In this document: positions 44,992-59,089 of the stretch, piece by piece | Position numbering within the stretch: position 1 is the stretch's first letter | Layout of the letters: each line of letters opens with the position of its first letter | Assembly (NCBI GenBank): GCA_003254885.1 | Contig: QANT01002239.1 | Coordinates: forward strand, 1-64,000 | Origin: Purshia tridentata | Lineage: Eukaryota > Streptophyta > Magnoliopsida > Rosales > Rosaceae | Reading direction: 5' to 3' | DNA length: 64,000 nt | Program-made: the position numbers and the translations under genes | The notes under the pieces: model-generated | The model's database searches: none | The model's input: the letters and a program-made list of their open reading frames with translations, nothing else | What the model was told of the DNA's origin: nothing

Positions 44992-47900
44992 CTAAGTTTG
45001 GGTTAAAGGAAGAGATGGAGGATTACCTGCCGGACATCTTTGCCTGCGGGGCCTTCTGGTAGTTTTACCCCACCCTGTTAGGCTTCTATCTTCCAGTCCC
45101 ATTTCAGTATGGTTAAGCTGCGGTATCAGCAGAGTGCAAGCTGGGCTAGTTGCCACAGGGGGAGAGGGGCTCGCTACTGCTCTTCGCCTACCCCTAGCAC
45201 AACCGTTTCTTGTTGAGTTTCTCCTTGCCAATCCTGAATGCCATGAATGACCTGTTGCCCTCATCAACCCTCCAAATGTCTGAAGATCTTCGGTTACCTC
45301 ATGCCTTGACAAAGAAGCAAGACCAGGAAGAATATCCCTTTGGAAGTCCCTCCGCTGCCTCCCTCTCCTTGACTGGCCTTTCCTGGGCTGATTTGATGGT
45401 AAAGTGTTTCCTGTTTCTTCCAGCTTTAAGTTTTCAGGAACCAGAGGCTTAGGCATGTAATCTTCTTCCCTGGTCTCTATCAGTTTCAAAGTCATGGATT
45501 CAAAGTAATCATACCCTTCTGATAAAGATTCTTCATTATCTTCACCATCCTTGCCTCTCAATACATTGTCAAGCTTGCTCTCAAGATCATTCCCACATGT
45601 AGAAACTATATCCACAAACCACAGAAGGGGGTCAGATGAAGAAGCTTCTGATGGATTGCAATAGGATTCATCCATATGATTCTGGGCACCAGCTGATGAG
45701 ATGCCAACTATTGCCTCGGCTGCTACTCTCACAAGTTCATCTTGAGAAGGTTCACCTGTGTGTTGTAGTGATGCCAAAGAAATTTCTTGTGGCTTTTCAG
45801 TAGGTGTTTGTGCTTCCCCAGGAATGATGTCATCTACAGTCTCAGGAACAATAGGGGCTTCCAAATCTATCTCTATTGTAATCTTCACACTGGTGCTGCT
45901 TGCAGCAGAAGGTTTCAAAGACGCTTCATCATCGCTGATACACGAGTTCAAATCAATGTGATGTCGGAAATGGGCAACCTTTGTATCCATTCCCTCTTCT
46001 ACAACTAAAATTTCTGCTGCATTATTTCTGGCCAAGTCAGGAGCTGCAGGAACACAAGGCAAATTAATATCCAGTTCTCTGTTTCTCCTCTTATTTTCCA
46101 CTTCACTCTCGGATGGGTGAGGAATAGACACCGAAGGGGAGGTAAGAGAATAGGACTCGTTCTTAGAAATATGAGACTTTTCAAAAATAGGAAATCCAAG
46201 AAGCTTTCTATTACTTGGGTTGTCACCTTGTTCAGTCCTCCTGGCCTCAACATCATTCCCGAATGAAACTGATTTCATATTCTGAGTAAAAAATGGATTA
46301 GAATCCTTTGCAACTTCAATTTTGTTGGATAAATTATTCATAGAAGATTGAACAAAACCCAGCTCCCCAGTCTTTGAAATTCTGCCCACACTGGCGAACT
46401 CATTCTTACAAGCGGGCTTAGCTCTTAGCCATGGCAAAGCTGCAAGATGGTCCTCATGCTTTTGTTCTCCTCCTATGATCTTAAGACCTTGATGGGGTAT
46501 TTCTTCATTAGATGAACTGTTTGAAAGTGCCACATTCAAGTTTACTTCCTTTGCAGACTTCACATCCACACAATTTGAACCCTTGAAGTACGTTGCTGAA
46601 CCATGACTTGTAAAGTGCTCAGTGCCTCCATTATGATCGTTACTGCTGCTCTGATAGTCACAGCTGATAGAAGGGAAGCGAACTAGTCTATCCTTAGACC
46701 CTGAAGAGGAACCATGGTGAAACCCATTTTGGTATGGCAATTCAGTCCCAGAACCTTGGTTAGGTCTAGAACTGTTGTTGAGATGCCACCTATCACCAAA
46801 AATCCCATTGCTCTGAACTGATGACTGGGAACTCTTAGTCAAGGTAGCAGATGAGTTAAAACATGGGTGAACTTGAACTGATATTGACTTCTGGCTTAAG
46901 CTACTCCCTGTCTTTTCCCAAGATGAAACCGAGTGACTCCATGACTTGGCCACATCAGAGGAAGGAAGAATGGCATATGGACTGGGAATATGAGAAGCCA
47001 CAAAGATACCCGAATGCTTATTATTGGAGAATTCATGGCTTATTTCAGAATTCTCCATACCACAAACTTTCCTCTCTCTCCACAAATCCACCTTGCTCTT
47101 ATCAGTCAGATAGAAAGTGGGTTCATGAGCATTGTTAATAGAAACCTGCATTGGCTGGGATGCTACAGGAACCCTTTCTGTTTGGTGACAATGCGAAACA
47201 GTTTTAAGGTTGCTTTTATTTTGCCCTGTAAAACAGTAGCAGCTAGCTGAAATGAATTTTTACAATTGAAGAGATCTATAACAAGAAATGATCCATGCTC
47301 AAACATAGACTTCTAAATTTATGGCCTTCCAACTTCAGGACAGACCCTGAAATTCTATCAAACCAACCAAATGGCAGCCAGATTGACCAACTACATGCAC
47401 GATCAATAATGAAATAATGAGATGATCCTGCAGCTCTGGACACTCAAATTTAAGAACTTCAAATTTATCCGTGTATTTCATCTTTAATATTTCTAATAAA
47501 TTTTGTTTGTTTCTAGCATATTCATATTTATATTTTTTTAATTCTTTTATTGATTTTTTTCTTCTTAAACAAGCAAGAACATACTAAATTGAACATATGA
47601 ATCTGAAAGGCCTTCCACTGAATGAAAATATAAAAAGGGGCCTACTTAATTAGCAATACCTGCTTCGAGAACATGGGAGAACCACCCTTTTCCACTTCCA
47701 TTGTTCTCCAAATGTAAATTGCTCTGGATACCATCACTTACATGATGGGAGTTGAATGAGATTTCCTTTTGTAAACCTAGAAGCTGTGACCTTGACTTAG
47801 CAGCCAGATCAGGGCCTTGAATCTTACCATGACAAGAGTCATGACCCAGAGGATCAACATATGCTGAAGCATTTGTTTCATCAAGTTGAATAGGCTCATT

Positions 47901-48996
47901 CAAGTCAGCCAAACCATTTGTTCTCCTCAAACAAGAATCAGATCTCAAAGTATCTCCTTTGCAATCAATCTTCCCACCATCACCAAAAAAAAGCTTTGCA
48001 CCAGCCTCAGGTGCAGTTTTACAACTTTTTGTATTTGGCAGACAACTAGGCATGCCAGAAACTTTCTCATCACTGAACTGTTCCCCTTCTTCAGTATCGA
48101 TGTACACATCAGCTGGAAGTTGAAGATCAAACATTTTCTTCCTCAGTTTTGTGGGTCTTGACTCTATCACCTCAATATCTTTTGAACTAACCCCATTTTG
48201 ACATGCAAACAGACCAGTTTTGGGGCTGTTTCCTTTAATTGCACTAGATTGAGAATGAATGCCTTCAACACCTGAAATTGATGGTCCAGCATAAACAGAG
48301 TTTACCAACGGAAAGCTGGAATCATGCCATTTCCGAGCATCTTCAGATGTAATTTGAGATGCTAAGGGACTTGATGACAATGATGTTTCCAAGGGTATCT
48401 GGTTTCTATGTAGTTCTTTCCTTTTGATTTCGTCCATCAAGTCCCTTTGAGTTCTGTACAAACGGTGAAGTTCAAACACCTGGATGACATAAAAATCCAA
48501 AAATGTTCAAGTGTCTACATATCGAGTGCAATGATACATAAGAAAACAAAGCTAAACTTGAGTGTTCAATCAGCCTCTAGAAAATAAAGGTCCTCTAAAT
48601 ATAGAAGTGAATTAAATACAAAGATACCAATTCATAAAATCACGAAGCATTTGTTTAAGGGCTGAGAAATATTGACATGAATTAGGTTATATAATATGCA
48701 TCTTGAAGATGTACGACATATTATACTCACAGAGAAAATAAGAAATTTGAGAACAAATGTACCTGATCCTTGAATATGGCCTCATGCTCAAGCATTTTCT
48801 GCTTTACTACATCCTTATCATACCCTGGATAAGCATCAGCAATGGCCCTTGGCAAGAAACCATTGTAATACTGACTGTTTGACAAGGTTTTATCTCCATA
48901 ATACATGGGCCAGCTACAATTGTTAGGATCCTCATTAAGATCCCTCACTGAGTAATACCCTGGCAGGTAGCTTTTACACTGCATTTTTGTTCCCAT
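44992..48996 (-). CDS. DUF863 plant protein (At1g69360-like)
   Basis: Three coding exons on the minus strand: 48996-48763, 48479-47660 and 47225-44992, in frame to 1095 residues. The start MGTKMQCKSYLPGYYSVRDLNE follows an acceptor at 48999. Conserved family parts: the N-terminal block with YYNGFLPRAIADAYPGYDKD and the EHEAIFKDQVFELHRLYRTQRDLM helix (about 65-92), LADLNEP and similar DLN words (about 280, also LDINLP and HIDLNSC later), and a basic C-terminus (GRQRRDFQRDILPGLASLSRHE; GGLMRATGHSW). The LxDLN/LDINLP words resemble EAR-type repressor motifs, suggesting a nuclear role; that is an inference. Biochemical function is unknown. A 5' UTR intron is clear: donor GAG|GTAAAA at 50398/50397 and acceptor TTTTTCAG at 48999. 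Confidence 0.9.
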
Positions 48997-50700
48997 TCCT
49001 GAAAAACCATGAAGAAGAATTCAGGTGCCAAAATTAAAACATATTAAACGGTGGACCATAGAAGCCTAGAAGGGCAATTAATATCAAGTACATGTAAGAG
49101 AATTCTATTTGGCAGAACTGCTCATCCCAGCTCTCATTATGACTGAAGAAGGAAATGGACTATAGTTACATATATACAAGAAACAAAAAATCTCCTGTGC
49201 AATGACACACTAGTCTGAATAAGGAAGATGCTTAGACTATCTAAAATCTGGCATAAGGGACAATTAACAGTTAACAAAGCAAGCTAAGGTTGTTTTTCTG
49301 GTCAGGAACACTGAACAAACAATGAGCAGTGAACATGCAAACATGGAAGGTTAGTCAAAGCTATCCCATATATAGGCAGTTAGGCACCAAGAAACTTGTT
49401 TCCTGTGAGAGAACATCTGTTCCCTGAAACTCATTCATATGTCCCAGATATTGGTAATGTGTAAATGAACATCTTTACTTGGAGAAGTCAGCAACAACTG
49501 AAGGAATTATGCCAAAATAGAATAGCACAACGAGGTTCCCAGTCCTCAAGTAGAAGAGTTTATAGCTTAATTGGAAATCTGGGGACACGTAATTATGACA
49601 AAAGGCACACAAGTGAACACTTCAATTATGATTTCCAAATCTGTGAATGTCCGCTACAATCTAAAAGTGAGCATTAGGAATGGGCAACAATATAATTAAC
49701 TAGAAGAAAATGGGTATGGATCCATCAGCCCATCAGTAGAAACCTCCATGAATCAGAAACAAATAAAACTCAATAACCATTCCCTAAAATTTTAAGCTAA
49801 TGAATGCAAGTTTTGAGAAATAAGAAAGTACCTTATTTTATTCACAATGTAAGTAGAAATATCCTTAACTAATGCAATTGGAAGCAGACTCAAGAAGGCC
49901 AGCAAAGGTGAAAAGGAAAACATAGTCGTTTCAATTCCAGATGATTTTATAAAATCAACAATATGTAGCCAAATTTGAGGGAGGAAGACCAACGTACTGG
50001 GACTTTTAGAAACCTTATGATCGAGAATGAACTTTCAGATGAAATAAATCTATATAGTAATAAAAGTTAATAAAACAGATCTCGCCTATTACAAACAAGA
50101 CTAGCATATATTAGCTACTATTAAAATCCAGAGCCTACAGTAACAAAGACTACAATTACCCATACAAAATTTAATATCCAAACCAATCAATAAAGAAAAG
50201 AACCGGAAATTATTTTTTTCTTCAAGTCGACAAGTTGCAATGAGGAAACAAATGCATAAAGCCATAAACCCAAATGTTCAAGCCATAAAAACCAACAATT
50301 TATCCGAACTTGCTAATAATTTGAAAACCCAAATAATCAAATCACCAAAAAAAGTATCTCAAAATCAATTTACCCAGAAAGCAGATAAGAATTTTACCTC
50401 AGACCCACATCCTGTTATCAGCTCTCCTCAAGCACCTCCCACAGATTTAATCATTCAGTAGAAGCTTCACATCACGAAAATTCAGAGTCCGAGGCTTACA
50501 CACTATGAAAAGACCAAAGCAGCTAAAACTAAATTGTGTATCTAAAATTATACAAGAAACAACAAAGTGGGTGCTTTTGCAACACCATTCAAGAAGCTTA
50601 GATCGTCATCAGGTTGAAGAAACGGAGGAGATTTCGATCTGCTGGGCCACTCTCTCTCTCTCTCTTTCTCTATCTCTATCTCTCTCTAAGAAAAAAAAAA
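48997..50700 (-). other. DUF863 5' UTR exon, long 5' UTR intron and promoter edge
   Basis: Coding begins at 48996. The stretch up to 50397 reads as a 1.4-kb intron in the 5' UTR, with a good donor and acceptor on the minus strand. The first non-coding exon spans about 50398-50640. A (CT)n/(TC)n tract at 50651-50688 is the likely promoter-proximal Y-patch or leader element. Confidence 0.6.
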
Positions 50701-52559
50701 AAGGAAGAAAGAATAGAGCTTTAGAGAGAGAGTTTATTTTTTTTAGAGAGAGATCCCAGATAAGAAATCTTCACACAAACAAACGACCTTCTAAGAACAG
50801 TGACATGAAATTTGTCAACATCCGGTCTCTTTTTATTCTCTGCTTTTTCTTCACTTCTCTCTCTCCCTTATATTTATTTTTCCCATTCAATTATATGAAT
50901 AATTTATTTATGGGGTTTTTGAGGAAATGAAAAAATTTCTAGATTCTCTCCACCTTCCTTGCTTTTGGTACAGATATTAAAAAATAACATTAAACCCATT
51001 AAAATAAGCCAAATAGACTGTGATATCAGATATAATAAAAACATAAATATATTATTATTGCATTAAACATTAATATATACAACGCCTGCATATATTACTG
51101 CAACAACAGGCACTACAAAAGCTTGACAATACAATCTTTCTGAGCCCGGTTGTTAAAAAGTCTAATTATTTAGTACAAAGCACTCAAATTTTTTCCATTT
51201 TAAGATGTGTTTAATTGGTTAATGAGCAGACAAAAGGTGGGTCCCCTGATACTGTGGCAAGGATGAGGTTTCTTGTGGTTTTGGGACAGGAAATAAATTG
51301 CCCTTCTGGGTTGCTTTTATTTACGAGAAATGGGATTTGATGCTTCTTCTTCTGTTGGGTGTTGATTGGCGGATCCTCTGTTTTTGTAACAGCGAGTCTA
51401 TTTGTCATTTGCGAGTGAGAGAGAGAGAGGACTGAGAAACTGTACCTCGTTAAAAAAAAAGCAGATAATACCCTGCGACACGTGGATCATTTTCCAGGAC
51501 AGCTTAGATCACACGATGGGTTCCAGCAGGTCAATTAGAATGTTTAGCACTTTATTACAACTTACAAGCAAATTCATTCCTTTTTCTGCACCTAAAAAAC
51601 CGCCTTGTTGGTTTTCGACAAAATTACTTTTACTTCTTTTTCGGTAATAAAAATTACTTTTACTTCTCTGGATGCATTAATGGCATCTTTTGCAATAAAT
51701 AACTATTTAGTATATGTAGAAAAAATGAGAATAATATTTCTATTAGGAAACAAAGTTAATTAATTAAAATAAATGGATCTATCCCAAATTTGTTTATGCA
51801 AAATGCGGCATTCGATTCATATGGCGAATTTTACCTTATAAATTTCAATTTCAATTTTACGGCTATGCTGCATATAACTTATTTCCTTACAAATTATGAG
51901 TGAAACACTCATTATGCATACAGTGACATGTGAATGCTCCCAATAGATAATTATATTTTAGTATCACTTTAAATCAGATTCTTGCCTTCCTTATCTATCA
52001 TCAACATACCCTTCATCAACAAAGTACTTACTATAATATTGACATAATAACAATGTAAACAATAGTCATACTCACATGAGTGGCTTAATGATTTTATATA
52101 ATTCTCAGTAAAAATAAAATGTGGTTTCAATGTTAGGATTCAATTTAAAGACATATTGATATGTTAGATAGGTTATTTAAGTAGATGAAATTCAGACATA
52201 TAAGTCTCACAAGTCACAACTATGTCATTTTTGTGACTCATTTGAACAATAATACATGTGTATATTAGAAAAATATAAATATGAGAATAAGATTTTCGAT
52301 TCGTCATGTATATTATTTGGACCTAATATAGTATATAAGTATATAAGCTATTTATAAAATTTGAGAGCTCTTAACATTTTAAAACTTGAAACGATTATCT
52401 CATTTGCCTAACTTTAAGGTCATCCATATAAAAGCAAGGCATCATGGCTAACTTGGTAATTAATAATGTAAGTATGTACCAATTTTGTTGAACCCAAATT
52501 TGGTTTCAGTTCAATTCCACTTTGGAATGGATGAAACTTATCAACACTTGTCAGACTCA
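50701..52559. other. AT-rich intergenic
   Basis: The promoter side of the DUF863 gene at the left. A GAGAGAGAGAG tract lies at 51417-51429. No gene, RNA gene or terminal repeats recognised. Confidence 0.35.
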
Positions 52560-55500
52560 CAGAGGTCTCATATTTCCTTTGAACTCAGCTAAGGGACCAT
52601 GAACATGATCCTGATGTGGGCAAAAGATGACAGACAATATCATAAATGGAAATAAAAATTGAACCTAAAAGTAGATTCAAATGTAAATAAAACATATTTA
52701 TAAAAAGCGAAATATAAACCTGGAAATTGGTATGGGACCGCAAAATGCAACGTACCCAACAGGACTTAGAGAGTTGATGGTCGGGTCTGGACCATATGGG
52801 ATAGTGTCTGGGTTCGAAAACAAAGCGTTTTATACATCGAAGCACAACTCATTCGATGATGCGGGCACAAGGATATTTAGGTGGGCAAGCAAACAGTGCA
52901 TTCCAATTTCAGACATCAAACTAAACTGGATCTGAGTAACAGAGACATGGAGGTTGAGATGTCCATTGTCAAAGCCTCCCTAAAAAACCAAAACCAGGTT
53001 GCATTGCAAAACTTAATTGCAATAATATCTTATGACCTTAGGGGACTCCTAAATGTGGGCCTTGTGACCATCGCCTCATTAACCAAACATTCAATTTCTT
53101 TTAGACAATACTATTTACACTTAAAGTTTATTACTGTGTATTTCTTTATGAGTCTTTAAAAATTAAAAATAATAATTTTTAAGGGTAAGATGAATATAAG
53201 ACAAACGTGAAAGTGTAGAAATAATTTCTAATAATCTTAGTATTAAATGCAAGTTGGAGATTAGTTTTTAACTTATTAAGTAAGCATGGAGACAAACTTC
53301 CTATTCCATCCAACCTACTATGTCCACGTGTCATTAAGTTGAGCAAATAACTGGTTGCGAGTCTAAGTAATTGTTTAATCATCCTTAGATATTTTGCTAT
53401 CTTTTCCAAACCGTAGAGCTAAAATAGTAAAATGTGGTCCTTTAATTCCCATGGTCACTTTCATTGAAAATGTGTGAAGCTTTCCAACTAGTGGAAGATT
53501 TGGCTAAACTAGATGGGGAGGGCCCCACAAAAGGGTTTTATAGTGAAATGATTGGGTCCCACAAATTTGATTGACTCAAGCCCTTTATTAATGGTTTGAT
53601 TTTTGGTCAATTAATGCAATTTTTTATTTTCCCTGCACATTTTGTGTGATTTTGTGAGTGGCTCTAAAGATAGATCATAGAAGGCAAGGTTTGGATTACT
53701 TGTACCAATTTGTTAGGAACAATTAAATCCATGACTCATAAATGGTTATGAATTCTTCAGATCTACTCTACACTATTTTCAGAAACAGTTGCAAGGCCAA
53801 CTCAATGTTTTTTATTTATTCCTTCGAATAGAAACCCCCCCACCTTAAATTGGCTTCAACTAGACGAATTTAAAACAACATTGTCTTGGTACAAATTAAT
53901 TAATTAATTACAGCATGCCAATCTTTGCATCAAATCAAGGAAACATAGTAAAATGTAAAAAAGTTTCTGTCCAGCAACAGAACCGATTAACAATTATTTT
54001 CACTTTATTATTATTACTATTATTAGATGGAGAGCTTTTAAGTTTTATCTTTAAACACAAACCCAACCCCATTAATTCTAGTACCTTTATGTCCAGAGAT
54101 CGGGTCGGGTCAGTTCAATATTGGGTTGAGCCGTTTGTATATGGATCCTATGAACTGAGATCTTGGAGATACATTATTCCATTGTTAGTATAGCACCACT
54201 TCTCAGATGAAAACATGACGTAATTATCCAATTTATAGATTGAAAAAAGGCGCAGTCATCCATGATTTGACCGAGGGAATAGACAATAAGTTTCTAACTT
54301 TCAAATAGGGCTGGGAACTAATTCGACCGACTAACCCAAAAAAATTGAAAAATCGACCAAACAAATTGGAAAGTTCAACAATCATGCGCAAACTACAAAG
54401 CCGTTCCACCGAGACCTCGCCAGCCTCAGCCTTGTTTGCAATATTTTCGCTGAAACAAGCATCTAGCAATCCAACACTCTCTCTCAATCTCTTCCTCTTT
54501 TTATCTCTTTTTTTTATCGATAGCAATAGTGACTTTAAATCTGACTTTACGTGGCAGTTCAATACTTATTATATTTAGCATTAAATAGCACTTTGTGCTA
54601 ATTATTTGATGTAATAGATGATATTCAATAATTCTTTTTATTGAAAGCAATTATGAGTTCAAAAATTATATACAACAATTGTTAATAATAATAAAAAATC
54701 GTGAGATCAAGTATATATAATCTTATTAAATGCTTAAATCAACCAACATAGAACGGAGGGTTAACACTCTCTTTCACGCTGAATTCATCTTTTGAGTGAT
54801 TAATTAACACACAAATCCATCTGAGACTGATGCTCAACATACTAAGTTATTAACGGTAAATTTTGATAGCTCGATGGGGGTTTTAGTCAATATTTTTTTT
54901 TTGGGAGTCTATTTTTCATCACCACATAAAGTGATGGTGAGCAGCCGCGGTGAGAAAAATGAATCCTTTCGTTTGTATGCGAGTGTAGTGTCTGTCAAAT
55001 CAACTTCAATACCCTGTTTAGTTTTTTTTTTTTTGGGCCAGGAATACTCAGTTTAGTTTGGTCGGCAATAATTGTGGCAGACTTACCAAAAGAATATAGA
55101 TATTTAAAGTAATAGTGTGGAATAGAATAGTGTTACATTTTTTATTTTGGGAGGGGGTTGGTCTGAGAAGCACGCTGGGACCCATTCTTTTGAACCCCTT
55201 AAATTAAAGTTATTAAACCCTGCAAGGGTTCATAAAAATCTGACCTTTTTTTTTTTTCAGAAGATCCTCCTAAATTTGAGCTTAAAATAATATTTAATAT
55301 TTTACAACCGCTATCAACACAGTAACCCAGGCTTTTTGTCTAATTACTTGTCTTTTTCTGGATAAATAACTTTGATGTTGAATCTTAAGTTCTTAACCAA
55401 ACCAAGCCTGGACTTTTTTTAGAGTTGCCCAATTTGGAATCCCACCATTTGTTGCATGTGCCTGAACCGAAAAGGATTTGAGACAGAACCCCCAGCTCTG

Positions 55501-55653
55501 TGAAAAGTATATCTGCAACAAGAATAGGATGGCCAAAACAATCAAATAGACAAGTCAGTGGGCTTTTAAATGGCAATGTTATGGAAATTTAGGCCTTGGA
55601 CCGTAAATTAAAAAACCCCAAAATTAAACAAGTACGTGAGGTTTGTTGTATAT
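52560..55653. other. Gene-poor intergenic
   Basis: Only short frames without protein-like character. Two short patches have more balanced composition (52700-53000 and 54350-54500), but I cannot assign either to a gene. Confidence 0.35.
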
Positions 55654-56026
55654 GGAAAATGCTATCTGTCTTCTCTTTTGTGTCTTCTTTCTTTTTTTGT
55701 TTATTTGACAATTTAATTTCACGATCGTAATCATTCAATATCAAGATCATCATTTATAGATTAACTCTGTAAAAAATTAACCAAATCATAAATTGTTTAG
55801 TCATCTAATTGTTATTAAATAACTAACGGTGAATTTAACTGTTACCAAAACCATCTATTTAGTTGATAACAGTTAGATGACTAAACGATTTTTGATTTGG
55901 ATAATTTTTTGTAGAGTTGATCTATAAATAATGATCTTGATATTGAACGGTTCCGATCGTGAGATTAAATTGTCAAATGAACAAAAGAAGAGATATGACA
56001 CAAAAGAGAAGGCACATAGCATTCCT
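55654..56026. repeat. Foldback MITE, copy 3
   Basis: The left arm AAAATGCTATCTGTCTTCTC, then TTTTGTG and TTTGACAATTTAATTTCACG, is matched in reverse by the right arm (GATTAAATTGTCAAATGAAC, then ACAAAAGAGAAGGCACATAG and CATT). Pairing runs almost to the centre (TAGTCATCTAATTGTTAT against ATAACAGTTAGATGACTA). It shares TTATAGATCA and AAAAAATTA words with the other two copies but is more diverged. No coding capacity. Confidence 0.8.
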
Positions 56027-58004
56027 CTTCTACATATATGGTCATCATCAACAATTAGGCATGTCAATTATTGCAATCAAATAGCTGTCATGGTATGAAG
56101 CATGCCACATAGTAGTTAGTGCATGTCACAATGAAAAATGTGACACTCAAAATAAGGTTGTGGCCAAATGGAACACCCAATGAGGCATAGATTTGATGGG
56201 AATTATTAATGCTAGCATATTTGATGTCAACAACTTTGATTATTCACAAACTATTTGTTTCCTAGATCTATAATTCAGTGGCTGTATGTTCCCCATTGCA
56301 TATGGATCTTTTAAAACAATAAAAGGTGTGAACCATGTGAACATCTAATGAAAGAAAAGGGATATAAACATATCAATATATCCATTCTTTCGAATTTAAA
56401 AAATGTCAAAAATTCTATTTAAGAAGAAAGAAGAAAATCTATAAAATCGAATAATAGAATGTGGCAAACAGTCATTTACGGAAGGACAAAACCGTCATAC
56501 AAGGGACTCCAGAGAAAAACTCGGGTAATACTACAGGGACAATACAGAGATTCCAACACTATCCGTACATGTCTTTCACGCATCCGAGATCTTGCGGCGA
56601 AAAATTCCACTCAATCTCTAAACTCGAACAATCTCTCTCCTTTCTCTCTCTCTCAAATCCCTATGTCGATCTGTGTCCACGATTCTTGGGGTTCTAAACG
56701 AATTGCCCCTGGAAAGAACACCCCTCATTTTTGGCGAAAATAACGGAAACGCCCTTGTTTTAATGATCTGACGAAGATACCCCTGATGAGTGATGGGTCC
56801 CCACATTCATGGCATCTCAGTTCTTTTCTTTGTGTCTCCCTATCACAACTCCCAAGAATATGATTTTCTGAGAAGTGAGAGCAAAGCATCTACTTTCCAG
56901 TTTCCACCGGCTTTTTCGAGAAAGTTAGTCAAAACTCTGCTCCAACATTTACCATAATTGTCCTTTTATGGGATAAAAACTACGCAATTTTCTGCTCCAA
57001 TCCACTCTCACATTCATTTTCATCACCAATCCTGCTCTCTTTGTAATTGTACCACAAAAATTCTTAAAAATCAATTAAGAAATAATAACTTACAATTAAT
57101 TTGCAACCACAAGTTATTAAAGCAGAATATTGGTCTTAATCTTTTTGACAAAACATGAACAAAAATATTACCTGCTTGCTCCCTTGTATTATTTATATCT
57201 TCTCTGTTCCATTTTCACAATTGCCTAAATCTGTGTGCATTGCATAAAACAACACCATTTACGTTAGCCAGACCCAAAATTGATATCAGGTACCATGTAT
57301 TGTTGTGCAAGGATAAAAAAATGGGCTGGATTCATTACACACTTTGAGGAGTGTCTCTGTGAAATTTTCCAGTCACCATGCAAGGTTTTAGAGGTCATGT
57401 CTGTCATTTGCAATGTATTTATTTATATAATATTGAGAAAAGCTAATTGGTAGGTATAGGATTTTATTCCCTTGATTTAATGGTCACTTAAGGTATAGGA
57501 CAACTAAGCAATATATGATGTTGAAGTTTGATGGACACAAAAGTCATTATAAGGTGAACTACACATTTTACAAACTTGGTTGGGTACACTATGCAATGCA
57601 AATCATTTGATTGGCTTCTACTCACAACATTTCCATTTGATCATTCATGTATATATATGGTCTTCTAATAATACAAAGTTGCTTGGCAATGGTTAGGATT
57701 GTGCCCTCCACTCAATGGACCTCTCAAGGTAATGAGAGGCTGAGTTGGGGCTGAAGCCACCAAAACTTGTCTTCTAAGTAGAGGCTTTGGTTTGGGCTGA
57801 TCTCAGTTGTTACTAGTGCTTTCAATTTTGTCAGCTTATTTGATATTCATCCAGAAATAAATAGATCTAATTTTTTATTAAGAGTGAGGCAAAGGCCCAA
57901 TAACACGCACAAAAAAGAAGAAGGATAAAAGCTCAAGAATCAAAGCCCCAAATCCAGGCCCAAATATATAATAACAAAATATTATGGAAAAAAGCATATT
58001 TCTG
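56027..58004. other. Intergenic
   Basis: No recognisable gene. 56560-56830 has a GC-richer, CT-rich patch (CAATCTCTCTCCTTTCTCTC) that looks like a promoter or leader, but no supported coding exon follows. Confidence 0.35.
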
Positions 58005-58028
58005 CGCTAGAAGGAGGGGTCGAACCTC

Positions 58029-58061
<33 letters not shown>

Positions 58062-58078
58062 AACTGAGCTATTCCAGC
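58005..58078 (-). tRNA. tRNA-Asn(GTT)
   Basis: On the minus strand a 74-nt cloverleaf is seen. Acceptor stem GCTGGAA pairs with TTCTAGC (one G-T pair), discriminator G. D-arm with A box TAGCTCAGTTGG, anticodon GTT at 58044-58042 in CTGTTAAC, T-arm with B box GGTTCGACCCC. No intron. A normal nuclear plant tRNA-Asn by sequence, with poly-A-like runs (T on the minus strand, 57987-57993) downstream that can end pol III transcription. Confidence 0.95.
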
Positions 58079-59089
58079 TTCTTGTTTATGAAGTCTTCAA
58101 ATTAGAAATTAAATAGCACCTCAAAGTTACATGGGCTCTCCTCAGTTGCTTAGTGCTTACATTATTGGTGATTCAACCAGTCCTCATTAATGTTTTATTT
58201 TTTAAATGGAGGATGGGTGGTACAGATTCAAGCCTATCAAACATTGTAAAGAAAAACATTATTAGACTAGTAGCTAATTCTATTTTTTTAACTTATAGTA
58301 TTTAAGTGATTCTTTTCAGTTTTCATTATAAAAAAAGGGATTCATGATCACTTGTTTTGTCAAAATTTTAGTTTTATTAATGTAGTGGTGTTGTGTCTTA
58401 AAGATGTATTTTTTACAATGAAGTGAAAGTATTGATATATAATGATAAAATACGTGATATACTGACGTGGTATATTGAATTCACTCAAATTATAATATAT
58501 TTACAAACATTAATATTCATATCGTAAATGATAAAATTATATATATATATATATATTATAGTTTGAATGAATTCATAACACATAATGTTATAGTTTCACA
58601 CAATACATTATTTTACAATATAAAAACTTTACCGTAAATAGTAGTTAAGTATTTTTGCAAGTGACGCAAAGGATGCTTTGGTAATTTTGACGTCAAGGTA
58701 CATTATACCGTGGACTGTTACACTACTGTTGAAGAAAAATTTGATAAATTATTATATTAATAATTTATATTTGTTGCCCAACATAATCTCACTCTACTCA
58801 TTTTATGAATATAGTTTTATTATTTAGGGTACGACCCATTCAAGATGGAGTGGATCTCTTAATTACAACTCTTGGTACAAGGTATAAGAGAAGACCCTTT
58901 GATTCCAATTATGACGAAACTGAAATCATTTACTGAGATGTGTGAGTGTTTAGATTTGGGATCCCCAATAAGTGAATGACTCATTGAAAAATTGGAATTG
59001 ATTTGAGTAATTGTTTGGTGAATTTGGTTGAGTTGAACCAGGGATTCGATTTGGGATGCGGTTGTATTTAGATTTGGTTTCTAGATTAC
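58079..59089. other. AT-rich intergenic
   Basis: A (TA)n tract is at 58536-58556. From about 58830 the base composition changes to the G/T-rich style of the following hairpin-rich repeat. No gene seen. Confidence 0.35.

Noticed and set aside
56459-56743. Possible small secreted or plastid peptide gene
   Set aside because: The frame has no ATG context, domain or splice partners. CT-rich composition suits a leader or promoter.
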